Positions 27,267-38,002 of a DNA stretch of 64,000 nt are shown one piece after another (the first letter of the stretch is position 1; each line of letters begins with the position of its first letter). Origin of the DNA: Pectobacterium carotovorum. Its GTDB lineage: Bacteria > Pseudomonadota > Gammaproteobacteria > Enterobacterales > Enterobacteriaceae. The stretch covers positions 620,001 through 684,000 of the forward strand of contig NZ_FQWI01000001.1 of the NCBI RefSeq assembly GCF_900129615.1, read 5' to 3'. Below the pieces are notes generated by a model, which made no database searches, had not been told where the DNA came from, and saw nothing but the letters and a program-made list of their open reading frames with translations. The translations under genes were made by a program, and so were the position numbers.

Positions 27267-29045
27267 ATGTTAAAACATTTGAGCCATGACGAAAAAAAAC
27301 GCATGCAGACTCTCGACGAACTACAAAAAACCGATATATCTCAAGACGATATTCTTCGAAAACTCACGAAACTGGCCTGCCAACTCCTTGAAACCCCAAC
27401 GGCTCTCGTGACGCTAACCGGTTCCAAATCTCTGCATGTCAAAGCGAAAACCCATTTTCCTCTGGATGATATGGATAAAATCGGTTCTTTCGACCATTTT
27501 ACCGTACAAACGGGCCAATCCTTTATCTGCCCCGATGCCACTCAGGACGACCGTTTTAAAGACAGCCCTTACGTAACCAGCGAACCTTTTATCCGTTTTT
27601 ACGCCGGTGTACCGCTGAAAACCAAAGACGGCTATTCCATCGGTACGTTCAGCGTCATCGATTATATCCCACGCACTTTCAGCAAGGTCCAATTGCGACT
27701 CCTGCATGACTTAGCGACCATTGCGATGGTGTTAATGGAATACCGCAACGCGATTGGGCTGATTGATGCAGTCACACTGTTACCCAATCGCCAACGCCTG
27801 ATTGACGACATTAGCCACATTACCGACATCCACGAGCCCTACCTGCTAATTCTGATTGATACCATCGACATTTCTTACGCCTATGAAATGGGATGTGCGC
27901 TGGGTATGCCGACCGTAGAAGGCCTGCTGAAAGATATCGGCGTCTTTTTGCGTCTTAGCTTAAATTCATCAGACAATCTGTACTCTGCTGCCGTAGGCCG
28001 TTTCGCCCTGCTGGTGAAGGCCGATAGAAAAGAGCAGGTTCTGGCGGAGCTTGATGCCTGTGCTGAGCGGATCCATGAAAGTATCACCAGCCATATTCCG
28101 CTCAAGCTGGAGTTCTTCGTTGGCTATACCGAATTCCAGATTCCGGCCAAAGATCCGCAGCAAATCTTACGTGAATCGATGAGCGCACTGCGTGCCGCCA
28201 TCCTCAGAAATATCCGCCAGTTCGCTTATGACCCTGAGGCCGATCAGGCGCAGCAAATCGCTTTTACCTTGCTCAATGAGCTGGCTGACGTGTTACAGAA
28301 TAATAAACCGGGTCTCTATTTGGTTTACCAGCCGAAATTGAGCATTAAGACCAACACCGTGATTGGTGCCGAAGCGCTGATTCGCTGGCGACACCCTGAG
28401 TTAGGTGAAATTTATCCCGATCAATTTATTCCGCTAGCGGAAGGCACAACGCTGATGCGTCCATTAACGGACTGGGTCACGCGAGAAGCGGCATGCCAGG
28501 TGAAGCAATGGCGTCAGGAGGGGCTAACGTTCCCCGTATCGATTAACGTTTCTGCACGAAATTTTTCCGAGAATGACTTTATCCCACGCCTCATCACCAT
28601 TCTGGAGAATCACGGCCTTACCCCTAAGGACATTGACATCGAGTGTGTCGAGACGCAGAAAATCATCGAAAGCACGGAAACGCTTGCCACTATCCAAACG
28701 CTGCAACAGCTCGGATTTACTATCGCGCTTGATGATTTCGGTACGGGATATAGCAACTTAAGCTATCTGCGCAATATTCCCTCTACGGTGATCAAGCTGG
28801 ATAAATCGCTGATTAAAGATATAAAAACTGACCACAAAAGCCGCGTCATTGTGCAATCCATTATCAGCATGCTGCACAAACTGAATTACATTGTGCTGGC
28901 GGAAGGCGTAGAAAATAAGGAAACGCTCGACTATCTGGCTCACTTTGGGTGTGATGAAGTCCAGGGCTACTATTTTTCCCGGCCTATCCCACCCGATGCG
29001 TTCACCACCTGGTTAACAACGCGTTCGTCACAAACGTCTGCATAA
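27267..29045 (+). CDS. Cyclic-di-GMP phosphodiesterase with GAF and degenerate GGDEF domains
   Basis: The product of 592 residues is cytoplasmic. An N-terminal GAF domain (about 15-160) contains FYAGVPL and IGTFSVID. A GGDEF-like region follows, with DAVTLLPNR conserved but AVGRFALLVK where GGDEF should be, so no cyclase activity is expected. The EAL domain (about 345-590) keeps all catalytic features: EALIRW (Glu369), Asn in NVSARN, Glu in IECVET, DDFGTGYS (from Asp489), Lys in KLDKSL, AEGVE and QGYYFSRP. It probably hydrolyses c-di-GMP under GAF control. The start at 27267 has AGGAAGAG upstream. Confidence 0.93.
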   Translation: MLKHLSHDEKKRMQTLDELQKTDISQDDILRKLTKLACQLLETPTALVTLTGSKSLHVKAKTHFPLDDMDKIGSFDHFTVQTGQSFICPDATQDDRFKDSPYVTSEPFIRFYAGVPLKTKDGYSIGTFSVIDYIPRTFSKVQLRLLHDLATIAMVLMEYRNAIGLIDAVTLLPNRQRLIDDISHITDIHEPYLLILIDTIDISYAYEMGCALGMPTVEGLLKDIGVFLRLSLNSSDNLYSAAVGRFALLVKADRKEQVLAELDACAERIHESITSHIPLKLEFFVGYTEFQIPAKDPQQILRESMSALRAAILRNIRQFAYDPEADQAQQIAFTLLNELADVLQNNKPGLYLVYQPKLSIKTNTVIGAEALIRWRHPELGEIYPDQFIPLAEGTTLMRPLTDWVTREAACQVKQWRQEGLTFPVSINVSARNFSENDFIPRLITILENHGLTPKDIDIECVETQKIIESTETLATIQTLQQLGFTIALDDFGTGYSNLSYLRNIPSTVIKLDKSLIKDIKTDHKSRVIVQSIISMLHKLNYIVLAEGVENKETLDYLAHFGCDEVQGYYFSRPIPPDAFTTWLTTRSSQTSA

Positions 29046-29091
29046 CATCCCCTTCAGGCGGGCTATTCAACCAACGGTACGGAGAACGCAC

Positions 29092-29931
29092 ATGACTCTT
29101 CTTACTCAACAAGATGCGCTCGCCATCAGACAGGCCATCGCGCTGCTGGAAGCCCCCTCTTTTACCATACAGGCAGCGAATCTGGTTGGAAAACCGATTG
29201 AATGGAGTCTGTCGAAGCTACCCGTCATGGTGAAAAATAAAATACAGGATGTGGTTCATTCCGCGCTCTACAAAGCGGTAGACGCCGCACTCTATACGCT
29301 AGACGATGCGCCTGATCGCGTCGCATCGCCAAAGACACACAAGCTGGTCGTTGCCGCTTCCGGTGCAGTCAGCGGTTTTTTTGGCGCGGCGGGCCTGCTG
29401 GTCGAACTGCCTATCAGCACCACGATCATGATGCGTTCCGTGGCGGATATTGCCCGCAGCGAAGGTTTCTCCCTCAGTGATTTTTCTGTCAAAGCCGCCT
29501 GTGTGGAGGTTTTCGCGCTCGGCGGGACACAAGAAAGCGACGACGCGACCGATTCTGCCTATTACACGTCACGCGCCGTTCTGGCCGATATCACCCGACA
29601 TGCCAGCCGCGAATTAATCGGCATTGCTGGCAAGAAAAGCGCCGGGAAAGCGTCAGCCAGAATGAGTACCTCACAGGCAGGGAAAACGCTGGCAAAACTA
29701 ATTGATGCGGTCGCTACCAGACTGGGCGTAACCATGACGGAAAAAATGGCCGCGCAGATTGTTCCGGTGATTGGTGCCGCCAGCGGTGCGGCCATTAATA
29801 CGCTGTTTATTCACCACTACCAAAACATGGCGAAAGGTCATTTCATCATAAAACGTCTGGAACAGCAGTATGGTGAAGAAGCCATCAGGTCGGCTTACCT
29901 TGAGATCAAAAAGCAGCCCTTGCCGACCTGA
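29092..29931 (+). CDS. EcsC-family protein
   Basis: The 279-residue product matches the EcsC family, small proteins with Gly/Ala-rich hydrophobic stretches (VVAASGAVSGFFGAAGLLVE, then LPISTTIMMRSVADIARSEG). The family pattern LGGTQESDDATDSAYYTSRA is well conserved here. The function is unknown; some members associate with membranes. The gene starts 46 bp after the EAL gene and may be co-transcribed with it. It converges with hrpA. Confidence 0.88.
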   Translation: MTLLTQQDALAIRQAIALLEAPSFTIQAANLVGKPIEWSLSKLPVMVKNKIQDVVHSALYKAVDAALYTLDDAPDRVASPKTHKLVVAASGAVSGFFGAAGLLVELPISTTIMMRSVADIARSEGFSLSDFSVKAACVEVFALGGTQESDDATDSAYYTSRAVLADITRHASRELIGIAGKKSAGKASARMSTSQAGKTLAKLIDAVATRLGVTMTEKMAAQIVPVIGAASGAAINTLFIHHYQNMAKGHFIIKRLEQQYGEEAIRSAYLEIKKQPLPT

Positions 29932-29947
29932 TGTGATACCGAGAGGA

Positions 29948-32900
29948 TTACCCTTCTACCTGCTCCATCGCCTGCAACACGCGCTTATCCGAGATCGGGA
30001 ACGGCGTTCCTAACTGCTGAGCAAAGTAGCTGACGCGCAGTTCTTCAAGCATCCAGCGCACCGCTTTCACATCGTCGTCATCACGTCGCTCCGCAGGCAG
30101 TTTATTCCACCACTGCTGCCACGCCTGTTGAACGTGCTCCACTTTCAGCATCTGCGCCCGGTCGCGGTGAACATCCTGCGCCAGTTTCTCCAGACGGCGC
30201 TCTATCGCGTGCAGATAACGCAGCACATCCGGCAGACGCTGCCAGCCGTTTTCGGTCACAAAGCCACGGAACACCAGCCCGTTCATCTGGCTCTTGATAT
30301 CGCTTAACGCCAGCGCCATCGCCATATCTACACGCCCTTTCAGACGCTTGTTAATGGTGAAGACCGCCGTCAGGATTTGCTCAACCTGCCTGGCGATATC
30401 AACCACCGTATCGTTCAGTTCCGCGCGCACTTTTTCATGCAACTGCTGGAAGGCCTCTTCCTGCCAGACGGGACCACCGGATGATTCAATCAGCTTATCC
30501 ACCGCGCAGGCGATACAGTCATCAATGAGATCCAACACCTTTCCGTACGGGTTGAAATAAAGACCGAGTTTCGCCTTGTTCGGCAGCTTTTCATGCAGAT
30601 ATTTAATCGGCGACGGAATGTTCAGCAATAACAGACGGCGCAGCCCCTGCCGCATCACCTGCTGTTGCTGGTGCGGCGTATCGAACAGGCGAATCGCCAC
30701 GCTATCCTTTTCATCCACCAGCGCCGGATAGGCCTTGACAGAATAGCCGCCCCGCTTCTGCTCATAACAGTCCGGCAGCGAACCAAAGCTCCAGACGTGC
30801 AGGCCGCGCTGCTCCAGCCCGTCATCCACTACGGATGACAGCGTTTGCTGCACTTTATCCTTAAGCTGATCTTTCAACGCATTCAGGTCTTTGCCTTCGC
30901 GCTGCGTCCGATTCTTCTCATCGATAACGCGGAATGTGATTTTCAGATGATCGGGCACCTGATCCCACTGCCACGCCTCACGCGGTACCGTGACGCCCGT
31001 CATCAGCCTCAACTCACGTTCCAGCGCATCCAAGAGTCCTTTCTCTAATGGCGTAGTACGGGCCAGAAACGCTTCGGCATAGTTCGGCGCGGGAACAAAG
31101 TTACGACGTAACGGCTTAGGCAATGACTTAATCAGCGCGATCGTCAGTTCGCGGCGCACACCGGGAATCTGCCACTCAAAGCCCTCTTCACGCACCTGAT
31201 TGAGAATAGGCAGCGGAATATGTACCGTGACGCCATCCGCATCTGCACCCGGTTCAAACTGATAGGACAAGCGTAATTTCAGGCTGCCTTGATGCCAGAA
31301 GTTCGGGTAGTCCAGCGCGCTCACCTTCTCCGCGCCGTCTTTAATCAACATGCTCTTTTCAAAATTAAGCAGGTCAGCATTATCCCGGCTGGCGGCTTTC
31401 CACCATGTGTCAAAATGGCGCGACGACACCACATCGTGCGGCAAGCGCTGATCGTAGAAAGCAAACAGCGTTTCGTCATCCACCAGAATGTCGCGGCGGC
31501 GCGATTTATGCTCGAGATCTTCCACTTCCGCCAGCAGTTTGAGGTTGGCGCGGAAAAAGGCGTGATGCGTTTGCCAGTCGCCTTCCACCAGCGCGTGGCG
31601 GATGAACATTTCACGCGCCAGCGTCGGATCGATTTGGCTGTAGTTCACCTTGCGCGCCGCGACAATCGGCAGCCCGAAGAGCGTCACCTTCTCCTGCGCC
31701 ATCACCGTGCCCTGCGCTTTCTCCCAGTGAGGATCGCTGTAGCTCCGCTTAATCAGGTGCTGGGCCAGCGGCTCAATCCATTCGGGTTCAATACGCGCGG
31801 CAATGCGTCCCCACAGGCGGCTGGTTTCCACCAGTTCAGCGACCATCGTCCACTTAGGCGGCTTTTTGAATAGCCCAGAGCCAGGGAAAATCGCAAACCG
31901 TGCGTTACGCGCGCCGCTGAATTCCTGTTTCTCAATATCTTTCTGCCCGATATGCGACAACAAGCCAGTGAGCAGCGCGCAGTGAATACTCAGGTAATCA
32001 GCCGGTTCACTGTTGACCGGCAGCCCCAGTTCTTTCACTACCTGACGCAGCTGCGTGTAGATATCCTGCCATTCACGCACGCGCAGATAGTTAAGGAAAT
32101 CCGTGCGGCATTGGCGGCGGAACTGGCTGGAAGACAGCGCCTTTTGCTGGTCACGCAGGTAATCCCACAGATTGACGAAAGCCAGAAAATCGGAGTCTTT
32201 ATCGGCAAAACGACGGTGTTTCTCATCCGATGCCTGCTTCTTATCCATCGGCCTTTCGCGTGGATCCTGAATCGACAGCGCAGCGGTGATGATCATCACT
32301 TCACGCACACAGCCGGTTTTACGCGCTTCCAGCACCATTCGCGCCAAACGCGGATCGATCGGCAATTGCGCCAGCTGTTGCCCCTGCGGCGTCAGGCGAT
32401 AATGCCCGTTCTCGGCCAGATTAATCGCGCCTAACTCTTCCAGCAACCGCACGCCGTCCTGAATATTGCGCTTATCCGGCGCTTCAACAAACGGGAACGC
32501 GGCGATATCGCCTAGCCCCAACGACGTCATTTGCAGAATAACGGAAGCCAGATTGGTGCGAAGAATTTCGGGATCGGTAAATTCAGGCCGCGACAGGAAA
32601 TCCTGTTCGGAATAGAGACGGATACACACCCCAGCGGCGACACGGCCGCAGCGTCCTTTACGCTGATTCGCCGACGCCTGCGAGATCGGTTCAATCGGCA
32701 GACGCTGTACCTTGGTGCGAAAGCTGTAGCGGCTGATACGCGCGGTGCCCGGATCGATGACATAGCGAATCCCCGGTACGGTAAGCGAGGTTTCCGCCAC
32801 GTTGGTCGCCAGCACAATGCGGCGGCCGTGATGTGACTGAAAGACGCGGTTCTGTTCCTGATTCGACAGGCGCGCGTACAGCGGGAGGATCTCGGTATGC

Positions 32901-33835
32901 GGCAAGTCCAGACGGGTCAACGCCTCTGCCGTATCGCGAATTTCACGTTCACCGCTCATGAAGACCAGAATATCCCCCGGCCCTTCGCGCGTCAGTTCAT
33001 CGACCGCATCAAAAATCGCCTGTAGCTGATCGCGCTCGCTGTCATCCGCATCTTCCACCACGGGGCGATACCGCACATCGACCGGATAGGTCCGGCCGGA
33101 CACTTCAATGATCGGCGCGTTATTAAAGTGGCGAGAGAAGCGCTGTGGATCGATGGTGGCCGACGTAATAATCACTTTTAAATCAGGACGCTTTGGCAGC
33201 AGCTGGCGCAAATAGCCCATGATGAAATCGATATTCAGGCTGCGTTCGTGCGCTTCATCGATGATCAGCGTGTCGTACTGCATCAACAGGCGATCCTGCT
33301 GAATTTCCGCCAGCAGAATACCGTCGGTCATCAGTTTGACCAGCGTATTGTCACCGACCTGATCGTTAAACCGGACTTTATAACCTACGCTGCCACCTAG
33401 CGGCGTTTCCAGCTCGGCAGCAATGCGGTCAGCAACGGTTCTGGCTGCCAGACGACGCGGCTGCGTGTGACCAATCAGGCCGTGCACGCCGCGCCCCAGT
33501 TCGAGGCAGATTTTCGGTAGCTGCGTGGTCTTACCCGATCCCGTTTCACCGGCGACGATAATCACCTGATGATGACGCAGCGCCTCCAGTATCTCGTCTT
33601 TTTTCTGGCTAACGGGCAACTGTTCGGGATAGTGAATCGCCGGACAGCTTGCCCGTCGGTTCTCGACTTTCTGGCGCGCAGCAGCGATTTCCCCCTCAAT
33701 TTCCTGAGCGATCGCCGCCTGAGCCTGCGGGCTGCTGACCTTTGCCGCGCCCTGTAAACGGCGGCGCAGGCGTTGCCGATCGCGAAGCATTAGCTCACTT
33801 AACTGCGTAGATAATGCACTGAGAGGTGATTTCAC
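29948..33835 (-). CDS. hrpA: ATP-dependent RNA helicase HrpA
   Basis: HrpA is a large DEAH-box helicase that in E. coli helps resolve stalled ribosomes and process fimbrial mRNA. The 1295 residues compare with 1300 in E. coli. Walker A is GETGSGKT (97-104), motif II DEAHERSLNIDF, motif III SATID, motif VI QRKGRCGR. A long C-terminal DUF3418 region follows. It diverges from azoR across 305 bp in which I see no further gene. Confidence 0.96.
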   Translation of the reverse strand: MKSPLSALSTQLSELMLRDRQRLRRRLQGAAKVSSPQAQAAIAQEIEGEIAAARQKVENRRASCPAIHYPEQLPVSQKKDEILEALRHHQVIIVAGETGSGKTTQLPKICLELGRGVHGLIGHTQPRRLAARTVADRIAAELETPLGGSVGYKVRFNDQVGDNTLVKLMTDGILLAEIQQDRLLMQYDTLIIDEAHERSLNIDFIMGYLRQLLPKRPDLKVIITSATIDPQRFSRHFNNAPIIEVSGRTYPVDVRYRPVVEDADDSERDQLQAIFDAVDELTREGPGDILVFMSGEREIRDTAEALTRLDLPHTEILPLYARLSNQEQNRVFQSHHGRRIVLATNVAETSLTVPGIRYVIDPGTARISRYSFRTKVQRLPIEPISQASANQRKGRCGRVAAGVCIRLYSEQDFLSRPEFTDPEILRTNLASVILQMTSLGLGDIAAFPFVEAPDKRNIQDGVRLLEELGAINLAENGHYRLTPQGQQLAQLPIDPRLARMVLEARKTGCVREVMIITAALSIQDPRERPMDKKQASDEKHRRFADKDSDFLAFVNLWDYLRDQQKALSSSQFRRQCRTDFLNYLRVREWQDIYTQLRQVVKELGLPVNSEPADYLSIHCALLTGLLSHIGQKDIEKQEFSGARNARFAIFPGSGLFKKPPKWTMVAELVETSRLWGRIAARIEPEWIEPLAQHLIKRSYSDPHWEKAQGTVMAQEKVTLFGLPIVAARKVNYSQIDPTLAREMFIRHALVEGDWQTHHAFFRANLKLLAEVEDLEHKSRRRDILVDDETLFAFYDQRLPHDVVSSRHFDTWWKAASRDNADLLNFEKSMLIKDGAEKVSALDYPNFWHQGSLKLRLSYQFEPGADADGVTVHIPLPILNQVREEGFEWQIPGVRRELTIALIKSLPKPLRRNFVPAPNYAEAFLARTTPLEKGLLDALERELRLMTGVTVPREAWQWDQVPDHLKITFRVIDEKNRTQREGKDLNALKDQLKDKVQQTLSSVVDDGLEQRGLHVWSFGSLPDCYEQKRGGYSVKAYPALVDEKDSVAIRLFDTPHQQQQVMRQGLRRLLLLNIPSPIKYLHEKLPNKAKLGLYFNPYGKVLDLIDDCIACAVDKLIESSGGPVWQEEAFQQLHEKVRAELNDTVVDIARQVEQILTAVFTINKRLKGRVDMAMALALSDIKSQMNGLVFRGFVTENGWQRLPDVLRYLHAIERRLEKLAQDVHRDRAQMLKVEHVQQAWQQWWNKLPAERRDDDDVKAVRWMLEELRVSYFAQQLGTPFPISDKRVLQAMEQVEG

Positions 33836-34080
33836 GTTGCTCTTCCTTAATCGTTTTCTCTAATTCTTGTCTCTGCCGGGGCGATGCTCGCCGCCGAATC
33901 TGGCTCGATGGAGCCTACCCTGATTTTAAGGTACTGAATTTTTAAGCCGTGGATAGTAGCACATTGTCATAGACGGCTCTAATCGCCCCGGCCCGGTCTT
34001 AGTCAAACATCGTCTTATTCAATAAAATCGAATAAAGACCTCGAATATTTGCACTTTTCACTTTCCAGAGCACCGCATAA

Positions 34081-34746
<666 letters not shown>

Positions 34747-34789
34747 AGATTCATCATTACCGACCTTGCCATTGGTTTACTTGGCTTGA

Positions 34790-35023
34790 CTATTGCGCGC
34801 CTTCCGGCGCGCTTTTCTTTATCTCATCGCCAGCCGCATTGTCCGATCTTTCCAGCAGTTGCGTCGCCTCTTTATCCGCCTTGATGTGAATCTCATGCTC
34901 GATCTTCACGTTCATATTGATGGTGATCGGCTCTTTGGGCGCAGCCACTTCGATACGCGGCACACACCCCGTCAGGAAAGTGACCGTGCAACCTACCACC
35001 AGCAATGTCTCGCGCTTGTTCAT
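34790..35023 (-). CDS. ynbE: Outer-membrane lipoprotein YnbE
   Basis: YnbE is a small lipoprotein that partners YdbH in moving phospholipids between the membranes. The lipobox is LTGC (Cys20), followed by PRIEVAAPKEPITINMNVKI, nearly identical to E. coli. The protein has 77 residues against 61 in E. coli because of a C-terminal tail whose last codons overlap the azoR terminator. It follows ydbH by 15 bp. The third gene of the E. coli operon, ydbL, is absent. Confidence 0.92.
   Translation of the reverse strand: MNKRETLLVVGCTVTFLTGCVPRIEVAAPKEPITINMNVKIEHEIHIKADKEATQLLERSDNAAGDEIKKSAPEGAQ
34795..34820 (+). terminator. Rho-independent terminator of azoR
   Basis: GCGCGCC (34795-34801), loop TTCC, GGCGCGC (34806-34812) and TTTTCTTT follow azoR. 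The stem overlaps the 3' end of convergent ynbE, so it also encodes the last residues of that protein. Confidence 0.9.
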
Positions 35024-35038
35024 TGTTCTACCTTGAAT

Positions 35039-37630
35039 TTATTCATTGGCCTGCTGCTCCAGCGTATCCCGCAAGTTATCGCCAAAACGCAAGCTGCGCC
35101 ATAGCTGGAAGATATTCTCCTGATGGCGATAGTTAAGAATCACCTGACGTTTCGCGCTGAGCTGCGAGTTTTTCCCCTGCACCTGCGACGTCAATGTCAG
35201 TTCGCCCTGATTAGTCAGGTCAAGCGTGGCATAGGAACGCCCAATCTCCAGATAGCGCAGCCAGCCAATCGCCGCCCCACCTGCCAGATTTTTACTCGCT
35301 AGCTCATCGGCCAGTTGGTTATCCAGCCGCAACGTCAGGAAACCATCATTGGTAATTCGTCCGCCTTCAATCAGCGTGGTCGGGTGATTAAAATTCAGCG
35401 GAAGCGTGCCGCTCACGCGCCCAGACAGGGCAAACTGCTTTTGCTTCAGCACCGTCATTAGCTCACTAAGATCCACGCTCTTCACGGTGAATAGCGCGGG
35501 TTCTCGCTGTGGCCAACGCAGCGTGGACAGCCCAATATGCCCATCTAATACGTCCATGTCGGCCTGAGACATAACCAGCGGCTGTCGTTCACTGTACGGG
35601 TAAAAACCCTGGAGATCGACGCGGATATTGCTCATCCGAAACAGGTTATCCAACACGTCAATTCGTAGCGCGACAGGCTGCTTGACGCCCAACTGCCAGC
35701 GCTGATCTTTCAAACGGTAAGGCAGGACAAAGTTGACGCCGCTAACTTCACCATCCTGTAGCCACAGTCCGCCATTTTTCACGACCCAATGTCCGCCTGC
35801 AATGAATCCTTCTTTACGTGCGGCGGAAAATGCCGCCTGTGCGTAAAACTGCCCAGCACGAATGTTCATTTTTAGCAGCGGAGAAAGCAGAGGCTGAAAC
35901 ACCTTAAGCGGCTGTGTCGGCCACCACGCGCCACCACGCAGTCGCTCTCCATCCCAGCGGCCACGCAGCCTAACTGGCCCGATATCCTCAGCCTGTAGCT
36001 GCCCCTGTAGCTGGAAATCATCTGGGCTACGCCCCTGCATCGCCAGCGTTAGCAACGAAGGTGGCAAGTAGCCCCCGTTGCTGAAGTGTGCCCGTTCGGA
36101 GGCCAGTTGCAGCGCGCCTTGAAAATGCTCACCGGAACGGGCGCGCTGCCACCGGATCGGCTCAGTGATCGTCAGGCGGGGCTGGTGTACCGTCACAATG
36201 CCATAGCCCAACTGATCCAAACCGCTCGACAGTTGGTTGACTTCAATCAGCGTATCCTGCCACTGGCCTCGGCCGGCAACGTCCCACTGACCTTTGAGCG
36301 GCGGTAGCTGGCCATTGCCCCAGTAACGCCATTGCCACTGCCCTTGATCCGGCCAGAAATCCTGTGCCTGACCGTCAAGGTGCAGGCTAAAGCGCCCCCA
36401 GTATACTTCCCGCGCCTTCACAATCGCCTGTAGCCGCCCATTCACGCCCGTTGCACTGACTCGGACACCCGCCAGCGGCCAGCGTGCTTCTTCAAGATAA
36501 ATTTGCGGCGCAGGCGTTCCCCAGGCACGCAGCAGCGCCCCCGGTAAAAGTGCGAGTTCAGGATTGAGAATCGAGCCCTGCAATACCCCCGGTAGCGTCG
36601 CCGTCAGGGAGAGCGCGGGTAAGTTCGCCTGCCCGGTAAGCTGAAAGCGCAATTCGCTGTTGAGCAGGCCGATGTTGCCCGGCCCCAACACCAGCACGGC
36701 GTTCGCCTTGCCATTATGCCCTTGCGTCAGCATGTTCAACCGCGCGTTAATCGTGGTGGCATCCAGCCCTTGTCGCCAGTGCTGTAATGTTATGGCAACC
36801 TGCCCGGAGAGTGGCTGATCGGCATAAGGCCAACGCCAGACGCCGTTAGTCACCTGAATAACCTCATCCGTCAGTTGCCACGGCAACGATATCAGCGGCG
36901 TATCATCATTCGCCGCATTCAGTACCAGCTCACCCGCTTGATGATGCCAGTCCAGCAGGAGCGAAAGCGGATCCGGCGTTTGCCCTGAATCCAGTTTTCC
37001 GGTGAGTCGCCCCTGCACCGGTGCAGCATCCAGCGTATCGGCCAGTTCCATCTCACCACTGACTTGCAGGCGCACGAACCCCGCCGGCGTTGCGAGCATG
37101 CTCTCATGCAAGGTCAGACGCTTATCGTTCAGTTCTGCCTTAAACGCCAGTTGATCGCCCTGATAGTCCAACGTTTGTCGCCGCTTGCCGTCGCTGCTGA
37201 GTCGCACCTGTCCGGCATAATCCTGCCAGGGCTGTAGCGTAAACGTCTTCACCTGAATATCGGCAGCAGGCAATCGCTGCTGCCATTGCGCCAGCAGCAT
37301 CGCTGGCTCGGTACTGCTGCTTGCTGGCACATGCTGCAAGCAGTCGCTGTTTAACGTCACGGCATCAATATCAACATGCCATCGCCAGCTATGCCAACGC
37401 AGCGTCATATTCCGTACGTCAACGAGCGTGCACTCCCCGGCCGTAAGACGGAATCCCGCGCTATGCAGCCCACCGCCCTGCCAGCCAGGTGTCCCATCCA
37501 CGGTCAAAGACATCTCCGTCGGGAGCCAGATGTTGGCAAGGTGCGGTAGCCACTGCGACAGTGTTCGCCAGGAAAGAAACAGCAATACGGCGAACAGGAA
37601 AGCAATTGAAAGTGCACGTTTTTTAATCAT
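35039..37630 (-). CDS. ydbH: AsmA-like phospholipid transport protein YdbH
   Basis: YdbH is an inner-membrane-anchored protein of the TamB/YhdP/YdbH group that bridges the periplasm and carries phospholipids to the outer membrane with partial redundancy. The 863 residues compare with 879 in E. coli. An N-terminal membrane anchor (KRALSIAFLFAVLLFLSW) is followed by a long beta-rich region. Near the C terminus VSGTLPLNFNHPTTLIEGG and SYATLDLTNQGELTLTSQVQ match the family. It is first in an operon with ynbE. Confidence 0.92.
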   Translation of the reverse strand: MIKKRALSIAFLFAVLLFLSWRTLSQWLPHLANIWLPTEMSLTVDGTPGWQGGGLHSAGFRLTAGECTLVDVRNMTLRWHSWRWHVDIDAVTLNSDCLQHVPASSSTEPAMLLAQWQQRLPAADIQVKTFTLQPWQDYAGQVRLSSDGKRRQTLDYQGDQLAFKAELNDKRLTLHESMLATPAGFVRLQVSGEMELADTLDAAPVQGRLTGKLDSGQTPDPLSLLLDWHHQAGELVLNAANDDTPLISLPWQLTDEVIQVTNGVWRWPYADQPLSGQVAITLQHWRQGLDATTINARLNMLTQGHNGKANAVLVLGPGNIGLLNSELRFQLTGQANLPALSLTATLPGVLQGSILNPELALLPGALLRAWGTPAPQIYLEEARWPLAGVRVSATGVNGRLQAIVKAREVYWGRFSLHLDGQAQDFWPDQGQWQWRYWGNGQLPPLKGQWDVAGRGQWQDTLIEVNQLSSGLDQLGYGIVTVHQPRLTITEPIRWQRARSGEHFQGALQLASERAHFSNGGYLPPSLLTLAMQGRSPDDFQLQGQLQAEDIGPVRLRGRWDGERLRGGAWWPTQPLKVFQPLLSPLLKMNIRAGQFYAQAAFSAARKEGFIAGGHWVVKNGGLWLQDGEVSGVNFVLPYRLKDQRWQLGVKQPVALRIDVLDNLFRMSNIRVDLQGFYPYSERQPLVMSQADMDVLDGHIGLSTLRWPQREPALFTVKSVDLSELMTVLKQKQFALSGRVSGTLPLNFNHPTTLIEGGRITNDGFLTLRLDNQLADELASKNLAGGAAIGWLRYLEIGRSYATLDLTNQGELTLTSQVQGKNSQLSAKRQVILNYRHQENIFQLWRSLRFGDNLRDTLEQQANE

Positions 37631-38002
37631 TAGCGCGAGTTAAGCATCCTGTTCAATAGCGGTAAAAATTCGTCCTGTATGACTCTGCCGATTATTCATT
37701 CACAAATCGCTCTTTTTGTTAACAAACAATCCTATCCAACTCACATTTACTACTATTGTGCATACGTACTCATTACCCTTTCGTGGTAAAATGTTTAATT
37801 GAGGTTATATTTTGTAATGAATCACGTTATCTCATCATGAACAAAGCGTTTACGGGTGGATATCAGGATTATCTCCTTCTGCCCGACCGCCTTAAAAAAA
37901 GCAATGAGCAACCTGAACCATTACCGCTATCCGCTGATTCATTGTCGTGGGTATGCCTCATGTTAAATCAGTATTCGGACACAGCATATCAAGGACTGCT
38001 TT
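37631..38002 (+). other. Gap between ydbH and the first chemoreceptor gene
   Basis: This AT-rich region must hold both divergent promoters. A 57-codon frame from ATG 37837 runs into the receptor start but has no ribosome site and no recognisable sequence, so I do not call it a gene. Confidence 0.5.
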
